The translations under genes were made by a program, and so were the position numbers. Under the pieces are notes generated by a model. It ran no database searches. It saw only the letters and a list, made by a program, of their open reading frames with translations, and had not been told where the DNA came from. This document shows, one piece after another, positions 1 to 8,275 of a stretch of DNA of 64,000 nt. Where the stretch lies: positions 46,996 to 110,995 of the forward strand of contig DAOUDG010000088.1 of assembly GCA_034431435.1 (NCBI GenBank), read 5' to 3'. How positions within the stretch are numbered: the first letter of the stretch is position 1; each line of letters opens with the position of its first letter. The stretch comes from JAHCIE01 sp034431435 (GTDB lineage: Bacteria > Chloroflexota > Anaerolineae > Epilineales > JAHCIE01).

Positions 1-80
1 ACAATGGTCTCAAGTACTACTCCGTCGATCGCACCGCCGGGCGTGATTTTGTCGCGTCCCTTCAGGCGTTCCTGGCCTAG
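1..80 (+). CDS. 3' end of an unidentified protein-coding gene (partial)
   Basis: An open frame enters from the left edge (complete codons from position 3) and ends at TAG 78-80. It gives 25 residues beginning NGLKYYSVDRTAG and ending SLQAFLA. Codon use is GC-rich and like that of its neighbours. Only 27 bp separate the stop from the MFS gene, so the two may be cotranscribed. The fragment is too short to name a family. Confidence 0.5.
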   Translation, partial: NGLKYYSVDRTAGRDFVASLQAFLA

Positions 81-107
81 CCCCGACGCCAGCAAAGGAC
101 TCATTCC

Positions 108-1319
108 ATGCTCTTCTGGCTTCGCAACAAGGCCCTGATGGCTGTCACCGTCGGCCATTTCAGCGTGGATATGTACTCCGGCATGCTACCCCTGATCCTG
201 GTAGCCCTGGCTGGCCCCCTGGACCTCTCCTACGCGCAGATAGGCCTGGTGTCCACCGCCTTCACCCTGACCTCGTCGCTGACCCAGCCGCTCTTCGGCT
301 GGCTGGCCGACCGTTGGGGTGGACGTGGGCTGGCGGCTGGCGGCATCATTGTCATTGCCCTGGCGACGGGCCTCATGCGCTCGGCAAGTTCGTATGCCAT
401 GCTCATCGCGCTCGCGCCGCTGGCGGGCCTCGGCTCGGCGGCTTTTCACCCGCAGGGTGCGGCCAACGCGGCCCTGGCGAGCGGCAGGCAGAAGGCGACG
501 GGCGTCTCTATCTTCATGCTGGGCGGCAATTCCGGTTTCGCGTTTGGCCCCATCGTTGCACGCTTCGCCTTTGCCGCCGTGGGACAGGCCGCCGTGCTGG
601 CCCTGACCAGCGTCGGCTTCATCCTCGGCTTCCTCCAAATCTATCTCGCCCCCAGCGTCAAGCGCATCCCGGCCGCCGACGCCAAAGCCGCGGCCGCGGC
701 ATTGAATGAGCATCGCCCCATGGCCCTGGGCGCGGCCTTCGCCCTCATCATGGTCATCTTTCTGCGTCAGTGGGTCCACTCGTCGCTGACCACCTATCTG
801 CCCCAGTGGCTCACGGCGCAAGGCTACTCGGTGACGATGACGAGCAACCTCATGTTTGCCATGCTGCTGCCGCTGGCCTTTGGCGGGCTTTTCGGCGGCT
901 ACATGGCCGATCGCATCGGCCGCAAGCCCATCATCATTGCGTCGCTGGCCCTGATGGGGCCGCTGCTGCTGCTGCTGCTGAACGCGCCCGGCCCGCTCAT
1001 GTTCGTGCTCGCGCCTGTGCTGGGCATCGTCATGGGTGCGTCGTTCCCGATTACCCTGGTCATGGCCCAAGAGTTGCTTCCCCGTGGTATCGGTATCATG
1101 AGCGGCCTGGCCCTGGGGTTCACCTTTATTGCCGGCGGCGTCGGCGTCGCCATCAGCGGTATCATCGCTGATCGCATTGGCCTGACCGCCATGTTAACCG
1201 GTCTGTCTCTCATCGCGCTGGCGGGAACCGGGTTTGCCCTGATGCTACCCGGTCGGCAGGGCCGAACAGCGGATGCGCCCATCGCCCAGCCGGTCGATGC
1301 AGCGACAGCCGAGATGTGA
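108..1319 (+). CDS. MFS transporter, fosmidomycin-resistance (Fsr)-like
   Basis: This 403-residue integral membrane protein has about 12 hydrophobic segments in two halves, typical of the major facilitator superfamily. An MFS loop 2-3 signature, GWLADRWGGR, is visible near residue 65, and a second-half counterpart, GYMADRIGRK, near residue 265. The N-terminus (HFSVDMYSGMLPLIL) resembles the Fsr branch, whose members export drugs or small metabolites by proton antiport. The substrate cannot be read from sequence. The ATG at 108 is preceded by AAAGGA at about 93-99. The gene lies 12 bp before an ABC exporter pair on the same strand, so the three may form one efflux operon. Confidence 0.85.
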   Translation: MLFWLRNKALMAVTVGHFSVDMYSGMLPLILVALAGPLDLSYAQIGLVSTAFTLTSSLTQPLFGWLADRWGGRGLAAGGIIVIALATGLMRSASSYAMLIALAPLAGLGSAAFHPQGAANAALASGRQKATGVSIFMLGGNSGFAFGPIVARFAFAAVGQAAVLALTSVGFILGFLQIYLAPSVKRIPAADAKAAAAALNEHRPMALGAAFALIMVIFLRQWVHSSLTTYLPQWLTAQGYSVTMTSNLMFAMLLPLAFGGLFGGYMADRIGRKPIIIASLALMGPLLLLLLNAPGPLMFVLAPVLGIVMGASFPITLVMAQELLPRGIGIMSGLALGFTFIAGGVGVAISGIIADRIGLTAMLTGLSLIALAGTGFALMLPGRQGRTADAPIAQPVDAATAEM

Positions 1320-1331
1320 TAGAGTCACAAC

Positions 1332-3152
1332 ATGCCTATCTTGAGACGACTCCTCGGCTACGTGCGTCCCTACGCCCGGTTAGCCACAGTCACCTACGCA
1401 TCGATGCTGGCGGCCACCGCGTTAGCCCTCACCGTGCCCTGGATTCTGCGGGTGGTCATCGACCGTGGCCTACAGGATAATGATTTTCGCGTGATAGTCG
1501 CGGCGGCGGTTCTCATTGTGGCCCTGGTGGCCGTGCGGGCCGGGTTCAGTTTCATGCAGCTATACGGCGCGGAGCGCCTGTCGCAGGATATCGCCTACGA
1601 CATGCGCAGCCAACTCTACAACAAGCTGCAATTCCTGTCCTTCGCGTACCATGACCGGACCCAGACAGGCGAACTGATGAGCCGCGCCACCTCCGACGTC
1701 GAGCAGATCATGCGCTTCACCGGCCAGGGTGCGATGGACCTCATCGGGATTATCGTCCTGTTCGTGGCGACGGTGGTGCTGCTGTTCTCCGTGGACGCTC
1801 GCCTGGCATTTATCGCCATGCTGCCCATCCCCTTCCTGGTGGTTGTCAGCCTGCGCTTCGGGCTGGGCATGCGCCCCCTCTGGCAGTCCGCTCAGGAGCG
1901 TACAGCCGTTCTCAGCACCACGCTGCAGGAGAACCTGGCGGGCATTCGTGTTGTCAAGGCTTTCGCCCGTGAACTGTACGAGACGGAGCGCTTCCATCAG
2001 CAGCACGTTCACTTCAACGAGAAGCGTCAGGAGATCGTTCGCACCTGGTCTACCTACTTTCCGGCTCTGACCCTGATCATTGCCACCAGTACCGCGCTTA
2101 TCCTGTGGTTCGGCGGGCGGATGGTCATCGACGGAACGCTGACGGTGGGTACGCTGGTCGCCTTCAACGCCTATCTTGTCATGCTCGCCATGCCTACCCA
2201 GCGCCTGGGCTTCGTCGTCGATCGCGTCTCCCAGGCCCTCGCATCGGGTGAGCGCGTGTTCCAGATTCTGGATACGGCGTCCGATGTCACGGACGCGCCG
2301 GACGCCGTCGAGATGCCGCCGATCCAGGGCTACGTCGAGTTCGATGCCGTTTCTTTCGGCTACGACGACGTGCCAGTCCTGAAGGACGTGTCGTTCCGTA
2401 GCGAGCCGAACCAGATGGTGGCCTTGATGGGTCTGACAGGCTCGGGCAAGAGCAGCATCATCAACCTGATCCCCCGCTTCTACGACCCGACCCAGGGCGC
2501 GGTGCGGGTGGATGGCCGCGATGTTCGGAGCGTGACCCTCCACTCGCTGCGGCAGCAGATTGGCCTGGTGTTGCAGGACACTTTCCTGTTCTCAGCCACT
2601 ATCGAGGAGAACATTGCCTATGGCCGGCCAGAGGCGAGCCGCGACGAAATCATCGCGGCCGCCCGCGCGGCGGGGGCACATGACTTCATTCAGCGTCTCC
2701 CCGATGGCTACGAAACGGAGGTAGGCGAGCGAGGTGTCACCCTATCGGGCGGCCAGCGACAGCGGCTCGCCATCGCTCGCGCGCTGCTCATGGACCCGCG
2801 CATCCTCATCCTGGATGACGCGACGAGCAGCGTCGACCCGGCCACCGAGCACGAGATTCAGCAGGCGTTGGCCCGCCTGATGCACGGCCGGACTACGTTC
2901 GTCATTGCCCAACGGCTGCTGACCCTCAAGAACGCCGACCAGATTCTCGTGTTGGACCAGGGGCGCATCGTCCAGCGTGGGACACATGCTGAGTTGCTGG
3001 CCCAGTTGGGCCTGTATCGCACGATCTACGACTTGCAGCTTCGCGACCAGGAGGAGACTGCCGGCGCCGACGGGCAGCCGCGTCATCTGTACACCCCATC
3101 CGAACTGGCCGCCGGCTACGGCGATCGTGGTCGGAGGCAAAGCTATGAGTGA
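1332..3152 (+). CDS. Heterodimeric ABC exporter, subunit with degenerate ATPase site
   Basis: This 606-residue half-transporter has an N-terminal six-helix exporter domain (about residues 1-310) followed by a nucleotide-binding domain. Walker A (GLTGSGKSS) and the signature LSGGQRQR are intact. The residue after Walker B is aspartate rather than the catalytic glutamate (ILILDDATSS), and the H-loop histidine is glutamine (FVIAQRL). This is the known pattern for the non-catalytic partner of heterodimeric exporters such as TM287/288 or BmrCD. The gene overlaps the next one by 8 bp, which fits co-translation of the two subunits. The substrate is unknown. Confidence 0.9.
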   Translation: MPILRRLLGYVRPYARLATVTYASMLAATALALTVPWILRVVIDRGLQDNDFRVIVAAAVLIVALVAVRAGFSFMQLYGAERLSQDIAYDMRSQLYNKLQFLSFAYHDRTQTGELMSRATSDVEQIMRFTGQGAMDLIGIIVLFVATVVLLFSVDARLAFIAMLPIPFLVVVSLRFGLGMRPLWQSAQERTAVLSTTLQENLAGIRVVKAFARELYETERFHQQHVHFNEKRQEIVRTWSTYFPALTLIIATSTALILWFGGRMVIDGTLTVGTLVAFNAYLVMLAMPTQRLGFVVDRVSQALASGERVFQILDTASDVTDAPDAVEMPPIQGYVEFDAVSFGYDDVPVLKDVSFRSEPNQMVALMGLTGSGKSSIINLIPRFYDPTQGAVRVDGRDVRSVTLHSLRQQIGLVLQDTFLFSATIEENIAYGRPEASRDEIIAAARAAGAHDFIQRLPDGYETEVGERGVTLSGGQRQRLAIARALLMDPRILILDDATSSVDPATEHEIQQALARLMHGRTTFVIAQRLLTLKNADQILVLDQGRIVQRGTHAELLAQLGLYRTIYDLQLRDQEETAGADGQPRHLYTPSELAAGYGDRGRRQSYE

Positions 3153-5007
3153 GATGAAGACTACTCCCGTCGGCGGGGCAACCGCCGCGCTGTTGAGTGG
3201 GACGAAGGCCGACCAGACGCGGCTGATCGAACGCCTCAGCGATAAGGAGGACCGCCTCGGCCAGGCCTATGATCCGCGCCTGACGCGCCGCCTGGCGACG
3301 TATCTGCGCCCCTATCAGCGGATGGTGTTACTGGCCCTCTTTTTCCAGGCGCTCCAGGCGATCGCCAGTGTCGCGGGACCGCCCATCGTCAGTCACGCTA
3401 TTGATCAGGGCATTCTGCCGGGCAATGTGCGTGTGCTTGGTATGTGGGTGGGGGCGTTCATCTTCGCCGCGCTGGTCGAATACGTCGGCACTCACGAGCG
3501 CACGCGCCTGATGGGCTACGTCGGCAACCTGGTCATCTTCGACCTGCGCACGGAGCTATTCACCCATCTCCAGCGCATGACACTCAGCTTCTACGACCGC
3601 TTCATTGTCGGTCGCCTCATGTCGCGCCTGCTGTCCGACGTGGGGACAATCCAGGACTTCGTTACGTGGTCGTTCATCGGCGTGTTTCGCTCCATCACGA
3701 TCCTGATCGGCATCATCGTTGCCATGTTCTTGATGGATTGGCGGTTGGCGCTGCTGACGCTGACGGTCATTCCGGTCATGTTGCTGGCGACGGCCATCTG
3801 GCGGCGCTACGTGCGCGAGACGTTCCGCGTCGCCAAGCGTCGCCAGTCGGTCTTGACCGGCAATCTCGCCGAGAACATCAATGGTGTGCGCGTCGTCCAG
3901 TCCTTCAGTCGCGAGGCGCGCAATCTGGCGCACTTCGACCAGCTCAATCAGGCGCTACGCGACGCCAACATTCGCGCCGGGCTGCTCAGCGCCATCTTCT
4001 TCCCAACCGTCGATATCCTGGGCGCGGTGGCGACGGCTATCGTGATTCTCTTTGGCGGCTGGCAGGTGTTGCAGGGCAACTCGAGTCCGGGCGTGCTGGT
4101 CGCCTTCGTCATCTTTGTGGATCGCTTCTTCGAGCCGATTCGCGACCTGTCCATGCGCTATAACAACCTGCAAAACACGATGTCGTCCAGCGAGCGCCTG
4201 TTCGAGTTGCTGGATATGCCCGCCGCCTTCACCGATGCCCCCGATGCCTACGACCTGCCACTGGTGCAGGGTGAGGTGGAACTGCGGCACATCACCTTTA
4301 GCTACGACGGCATCACGCCGGTGCTCAAGGACATCAATCTGACCGTTGAGCCGGGCCAGACGGTCGCCTTTGTCGGCGAGACGGGCGCAGGGAAAAGCTC
4401 CATCGTCAGCCTGCTGAGCCGCTTTTACGAGATAGACCAGGGCCAGCTGCTCATCGACGGTCATGACGTGCGCCAGGTGACGATGGTCTCGCTGCGCCGG
4501 CAGGTGGGTGTCGTCCTCCAGCAACCGGTGCTCTTTGCGGGAACCATCGCCGAGAATATCCGCTATGGACGCCTGGACGCGACGGACGACGAGGTCATGG
4601 ACGCGGCGCGCGCCGTGGGCGGCCACGAGTTCATTGCCCGCCTGCCTGATGGCTACGACACGATGGTGGGCGAAGGCGGCACGAATCTGAGCGTCGGCCA
4701 GCGCCAGCTGGTGTCCTTTGCCCGCGCGCTCCTGGCCGACCCGCGCATCCTCGTTCTCGACGAGGCTACGTCCAGCGTCGATACCCAGACTGAGCAGGTG
4801 ATACAGCGGGCGTTGCAGCGGCTGCTTCAGGGCCGCACGGCCTTTGTCATCGCTCATCGTCTGAGCACCGTCGTCAATGCCGACCTGATCTGCGTCATCG
4901 ACGATGGGCGCATCGTTGAGCGCGGGACGCACCAGGACCTCCTGGCCCATCGCGGCTCGTACTACGGCCTGTACACCATGCAGTGGCGCGGGCGCGAGGC
5001 AGCCTGA
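3145..5007 (+). CDS. Heterodimeric ABC exporter, catalytic subunit
   Basis: This 620-residue partner of the preceding gene has a transmembrane exporter domain and a C-terminal ATPase domain. Walker A (GETGAGKSS), Walker B with catalytic glutamate (ILVLDEATSS) and the H-loop (FVIAHRLST) are canonical. The signature motif is altered to LSVGQ. That altered signature would face the degenerate Walker site of the partner, so one ATP site is predicted to be active and one inactive. The start chosen is ATG 3145, preceded by GGAGG at about 3133-3137. An in-frame upstream ATG at 2977 would lie deep inside the first subunit gene and was not used. Confidence 0.9.
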   Translation: MSEMKTTPVGGATAALLSGTKADQTRLIERLSDKEDRLGQAYDPRLTRRLATYLRPYQRMVLLALFFQALQAIASVAGPPIVSHAIDQGILPGNVRVLGMWVGAFIFAALVEYVGTHERTRLMGYVGNLVIFDLRTELFTHLQRMTLSFYDRFIVGRLMSRLLSDVGTIQDFVTWSFIGVFRSITILIGIIVAMFLMDWRLALLTLTVIPVMLLATAIWRRYVRETFRVAKRRQSVLTGNLAENINGVRVVQSFSREARNLAHFDQLNQALRDANIRAGLLSAIFFPTVDILGAVATAIVILFGGWQVLQGNSSPGVLVAFVIFVDRFFEPIRDLSMRYNNLQNTMSSSERLFELLDMPAAFTDAPDAYDLPLVQGEVELRHITFSYDGITPVLKDINLTVEPGQTVAFVGETGAGKSSIVSLLSRFYEIDQGQLLIDGHDVRQVTMVSLRRQVGVVLQQPVLFAGTIAENIRYGRLDATDDEVMDAARAVGGHEFIARLPDGYDTMVGEGGTNLSVGQRQLVSFARALLADPRILVLDEATSSVDTQTEQVIQRALQRLLQGRTAFVIAHRLSTVVNADLICVIDDGRIVERGTHQDLLAHRGSYYGLYTMQWRGREAA

Positions 5008-5011
5008 GAGG

Positions 5012-5060
5012 CCAGGCACGAAGGGCCGACAGGGATTATTTCCTGGCCCTGCGTGCCTGG
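5012..5060 (+). terminator. Hairpin after the ABC exporter operon
   Basis: The arms CCAGGCACG (5012-5020) and CGTGCCTGG (5052-5060) are perfectly complementary. Inside them AGGGCC (5022-5027) pairs with GGCCCT (5045-5050), with one mismatch between the two stems. The element starts 5 bp after the exporter stop. There is no strong T-run after it, so it may act as a weak or factor-assisted terminator, or may simply be a palindromic repeat. Confidence 0.5.
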
Positions 5061-5114
5061 TCCCTGGTCCGTTCCCGTAAGAACCCTCACCACCCCGTCA
5101 TCCAACAATCGCCT

Positions 5115-5185
5115 TCCGGGGTCGTCTAATGGTAGGACAGCAGACTTTGGATCTGCTTATCGGGGTTCGAATCCCTGCCCCGGAG
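5115..5185 (+). tRNA. tRNA-Gln (anticodon TTG)
   Basis: A 71-nt cloverleaf folds completely. The acceptor stem is TCCGGGG with CCCCGGA, the D arm is GTCT/GGAC, and the anticodon stem GCAGA/TCTGC encloses loop CTTTGGA with anticodon TTG. The T arm CGGGG/CCCTG surrounds TTCGAAT. The discriminator base is G (5185). CCA is not encoded; the next bases are CAC. A strong terminator follows at once. A CGTAAGAA sequence lies 39 bp upstream. Confidence 0.95.
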
Positions 5186-5192
5186 CACGACA

Positions 5193-5228
5193 AGGCCCAT
5201 CTCCCTGCGGAGATGGGCCTGTTTCGTT
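5193..5228. terminator. Intrinsic terminator between tRNA-Gln and ilvD
   Basis: A perfect 12-bp stem is formed by AGGCCCATCTCC (5193-5204) and GGAGATGGGCCT (5209-5220) with loop CTGC. GTTTCGTT follows on the + strand. The hairpin lies between tRNA-Gln (+) and the 3' end of ilvD (-), so it may serve both directions. Confidence 0.85.
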
Positions 5229-5240
5229 GACCTACCCTGT

Positions 5241-6923
5241 TCAGTCCGTCACGGCCCCCACGCTGGCGCTGGACACCAGCCTGGCGTATTTGGCGAATAC
5301 GCCCGTCGGGTAACGCGATGTGGGGGGCTGCCACGCGGTGCGGCGGCGAGCCAGTTCCTCGTCGCTCACGTTGAGCTGCAATAGCCGCTGGTGGGCGTCG
5401 ATGGTGACGGAGTCGCCCTCGTGCACCAGGGCAATCGTGCCGCCTACCGCCGCCTCTGGCGCGACATGACCGACGACCATGCCAAAGGTGCCGCCGGAGA
5501 AGCGCCCATCGGTGATAAGACCCACCTTGTCGCCCAGCCCCGCGCCGATGATGGCCGACGTGGGGGCCAGCATCTCCCGCATGCCTGGGCCGCCCTTCGG
5601 CCCCTCATAGCGAATCACCAGCACGTCGCCTGGGCGAATCTGGTTCGCCAGAATCGCATGCAGGCAGTCTTCTTCCGACTCGAAGACCCGCGCCGGGCCT
5701 GTGATGGACGGTTCTTTGATGCCGGTGATTTTCGCCACCGCGCCTTCCGTCGCCAGGTTGCCGCGCAGAATCGCCAGGTGACCCTGGGGGTAGAGCGGGT
5801 CGTCCCACTGGTGAATCACGTCCTGGTCTGCGGGTGGCGCGTCGGGCACGCCCTCCAGTGTCTCGGCCACCGTCGCGCCGGTGATGGTGAGCGCATCGCC
5901 GTGCAGCAGGCCGTGGGCCAGCAGCATCTTCATTACCTGGGGGATGCCGCCGGCTGCGTGCAGGTCGGTCGCCACATACTTGCCCGATGGCTTGAGATCG
6001 CACAGCACCGGCACCCGCTGGCGGATGACCTCGAAGTCGTCGATGTTCAGCTCGACGCCCGCCGCGTGGGCAATCGCCAGCAGATGCAGCACGGCGTTGG
6101 TCGACCCGCCGATGGCCATGATCACAGCAATGGCGTTCTCGAAGGCCTTGCGGGTCATGATATCGCGGGGCAGGCGGTTGGCGCGCACGGCATCCAGTAG
6201 AACCTCGCCTGACTCGGCCGCGCTATCCCACTTCTCCGCGTCCTCGGCGGCCATCGTCGACGAGCCAGGCAGACTCATCCCCATCGCCTCAATTGCCGAT
6301 GACATGGTGTTGGCCGTGTACATTCCGCCGCACGAGCCGGGGCCAGGGCAGGCGTGGCGCTCGATGTCGGTCACGGCTGCCATGTCCATGCGCCCGGCGC
6401 TATACGCTCCGACGGCCTCGAAGGAACTGACCACGGTGAGCCGCTCGCCCTGCCGCCAGCCAGGCTTGATGGTCCCGCCGTAGACGAAGATGGCGGGAAT
6501 ATTGAGCCGCGCGATAGCGATCATCGCGCCCGGCATATTCTTGTCGCAGCCGCCGATGGCGACCAGGCCATCCATGCACTGGCCCAGGCACACCGTTTCG
6601 ATGGAGTCGGCGATGACCTCGCGCGATACCAGGGACGCCTTCATGCCTTCGGTGCCCATGGAAATACCGTCGCTGATGGTGATCGTGCCGAACACCTGGG
6701 GCATCGCTCCCGCCTCGCGTAGGGCAGCCATGGCCCGGTCGGCCAGGATGTTGAGGCCCACGTTGCACGGCGTGATGTTGCTGTAGCCGTTGGCGACGGC
6801 GATGATGGGCTTGGTGAAGTCGGCGTCGTCGAAGCCGACGGCGCGCAGCATCGCCCGGTTTGGGGACCGCTCCACCCCCTGGGTGATGGTGCGGCTACGG
6901 CGGTTGAGGCCATTCGTGCTCAT
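5241..6923 (-). CDS. ilvD: Dihydroxy-acid dehydratase
   Basis: This 560-residue enzyme catalyses the dehydration step of branched-chain amino acid synthesis, from 2,3-dihydroxy-isovalerate or -methylvalerate to the 2-keto acids. Length and motifs match IlvD/Edd. CDKNMPG carries a cluster-ligand cysteine, GPGSCGGMYTANTM carries another, and DGRFSGGTFGMVVGH is the C-terminal active-site segment. The protein should carry an Fe-S cluster in the cytoplasm. No other ilv gene is adjacent, so it is transcribed alone, apparently from the promoter at 6957-6986, and ends at the shared terminator near 5193-5220. Confidence 0.96.
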   Translation of the reverse strand: MSTNGLNRRSRTITQGVERSPNRAMLRAVGFDDADFTKPIIAVANGYSNITPCNVGLNILADRAMAALREAGAMPQVFGTITISDGISMGTEGMKASLVSREVIADSIETVCLGQCMDGLVAIGGCDKNMPGAMIAIARLNIPAIFVYGGTIKPGWRQGERLTVVSSFEAVGAYSAGRMDMAAVTDIERHACPGPGSCGGMYTANTMSSAIEAMGMSLPGSSTMAAEDAEKWDSAAESGEVLLDAVRANRLPRDIMTRKAFENAIAVIMAIGGSTNAVLHLLAIAHAAGVELNIDDFEVIRQRVPVLCDLKPSGKYVATDLHAAGGIPQVMKMLLAHGLLHGDALTITGATVAETLEGVPDAPPADQDVIHQWDDPLYPQGHLAILRGNLATEGAVAKITGIKEPSITGPARVFESEEDCLHAILANQIRPGDVLVIRYEGPKGGPGMREMLAPTSAIIGAGLGDKVGLITDGRFSGGTFGMVVGHVAPEAAVGGTIALVHEGDSVTIDAHQRLLQLNVSDEELARRRTAWQPPTSRYPTGVFAKYARLVSSASVGAVTD

Positions 6924-6956
6924 GCGTGGGTCTCCTGATAGGAATGCGCTATCGTC

Positions 6957-6986
6957 ATTCTACCCCGTGATAGGCTGAGGGTGCAA
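6957..6986 (-). promoter_or_regulatory. Putative sigma-70 promoter of ilvD
   Basis: On the minus strand TTGCAC (6986-6981) is followed after 18 bp by TAGAAT (6962-6957), about 34 bp before the ilvD start codon. Both boxes are near consensus. Confidence 0.5.
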
Positions 6987-7001
6987 GTTAACTTTGCGCG
7001 C

Positions 7002-8186
7002 TCAGCGCCAGCCACGCAGGGCGGCGCGCAGGTCGCCCAGACTGACGCGGCCGTCGTGGTCGAGATCGAGGCGCGTCCGAACGGCTTGCAGGAGGCGCAG
7101 GGGCAGTGCGGCGGCGCGGGGGGACGGCGCGGGGGCCAGACTCTGAACGGGCGCAGGTGTCGTCAGAGTGGCGGGGGCGCTGGACGGTGTGGCTGTCGCC
7201 GTTGCGCTGGGGGCAGCGGCTGACGCGGGCCTGGTGGTCGGGGTGACGAGCGACGCAGCAGTCAGCGTGGCGGTCGCTGCCGGTGGCGTGACGGTCGCCT
7301 TCGTCGCGCACCCGCCACGCTGCGTATAGCGGTCGATGACTGTACCGTCGACGGTGATAAACTCGTAGGTGATGCTGTCGCGGGTCGCTGTCACCCGCAT
7401 TGCCCCATGGATAGCCGTGTGACGCGCCTCGCTACCACCCACCGGTAGCAGGAACGGGTAAGGCGGTGCGCCGCCCAAGCCGTTGACGAAGTAGGGGAAA
7501 CCGTCGCGCACAATGCGCTCATAGGTGTGGTCGTGGCCGCTGAGCGTCGCATCCGCGCCCCATTCCGCGAAGGGCCACTGCATCCACAGGTTCGAGCCGT
7601 GGATGCCCGACGAGAAGGGTGGATGGTGCGCCACCACGAGGTTCCAGCACGCCGTCGACGCGGCCAGTCGCGCCTGGAGCCACCGGCCCTGGGTGGAGTC
7701 GGCCGTCACGCCGTCCGGCTCGCGGGGATCGCTGTTCAAGGCGAACAGGCGCACCGGCCCCCAGGTGACATCGTAGTAGCGCTCGTTACCGGGCAGGGTA
7801 AAGAAGTCGAGGTAGGGCTTGCCGTCGGCCTTGTCCCAGTCGTGGTTACCGAGGGTGGGGAAGAATCGATTGATGTCCGCGCCCGCCCCGTACCTGCCCG
7901 TGTAGGGCGCGATGAACTCGTGGTAGTACCGCCCGACATGCTCGTCCAGCGCCCCCGACGGGTCGGTCGAGTAGTCGTTGTCACCCAGGGTCACGACGAA
8001 GTCGGGCCGCCAGCCCTTGACCAGCGTCGCCACGGCCTGGGCATTCCCATCCACCAGGCCGTAGTCGCCGACAACCGCAAACACCACGCGGTCATTACCC
8101 TGGGAGGCGACTGGCTGCACCGCCCCGAGCAGGGCGGCCAGCAGGGCCAGGACGAGGACAAGGCACGCAACAGGTAGGCGTCTCAT
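7002..8186 (-). CDS. Secreted metallophosphoesterase, purple acid phosphatase-like, with C-terminal EF-hand/dockerin-like motif
   Basis: This 394-residue protein begins with a signal peptide (MRRLPVACLVLVLALLAALLG). The calcineurin-like phosphoesterase motifs follow in order: GDYG, LGDNDY, LGNHDW, HHPP and GHDHTYER. These bind two metals, and the small tartrate-resistant acid phosphatase branch fits best. A Thr/Ala/Pro-rich linker of about 80 residues leads to a C-terminal segment, DLDHDGRVSLGDL, which has the spacing of an EF-hand or half-dockerin calcium loop. The start chosen is ATG 8186, because it begins the signal peptide; a longer frame would run antisense through modB. The physiological substrate is unknown. 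Confidence 0.85.
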   Translation of the reverse strand: MRRLPVACLVLVLALLAALLGAVQPVASQGNDRVVFAVVGDYGLVDGNAQAVATLVKGWRPDFVVTLGDNDYSTDPSGALDEHVGRYYHEFIAPYTGRYGAGADINRFFPTLGNHDWDKADGKPYLDFFTLPGNERYYDVTWGPVRLFALNSDPREPDGVTADSTQGRWLQARLAASTACWNLVVAHHPPFSSGIHGSNLWMQWPFAEWGADATLSGHDHTYERIVRDGFPYFVNGLGGAPPYPFLLPVGGSEARHTAIHGAMRVTATRDSITYEFITVDGTVIDRYTQRGGCATKATVTPPAATATLTAASLVTPTTRPASAAAPSATATATPSSAPATLTTPAPVQSLAPAPSPRAAALPLRLLQAVRTRLDLDHDGRVSLGDLRAALRGWR

Positions 8187-8233
8187 AGCGCCCAAATTGT
8201 GCGCAGATTGGCGCTTGTTGGCAAGACTCAGGC

Positions 8234-8266
8234 AGGCCTGACAGCCTTTCAACACCTGTCGTGCCT
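8234..8266. repeat. Diverged copy of palindromic repeat AGACCTGACAGGT
   Basis: A 13-nt arm, 7-nt loop (TTTCAAC) and 13-nt arm lie between modB and the phosphatase gene. The arms differ from the intact copy at 19981-20013 at only a few positions, and the architecture is identical. Confidence 0.55.
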
Positions 8267-8275
8267 GGGTAGCCT

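Noticed and set aside
186..1070. Long open frame on the minus strand opposite the MFS gene
   Set aside because: Its residues are low-complexity His/Arg/Gln-rich and typical of the complement of a GC-rich membrane protein. The MFS reading has clear motifs and a ribosome site.
2977..3144. Upstream start for the catalytic ABC subunit
   Set aside because: It would add 56 residues antisense-like in content inside the first subunit gene. ATG 3145 has a good ribosome site.
5053..5313. Short open frame through tRNA-Gln
   Set aside because: It spans the tRNA and terminator and encodes no recognisable protein.
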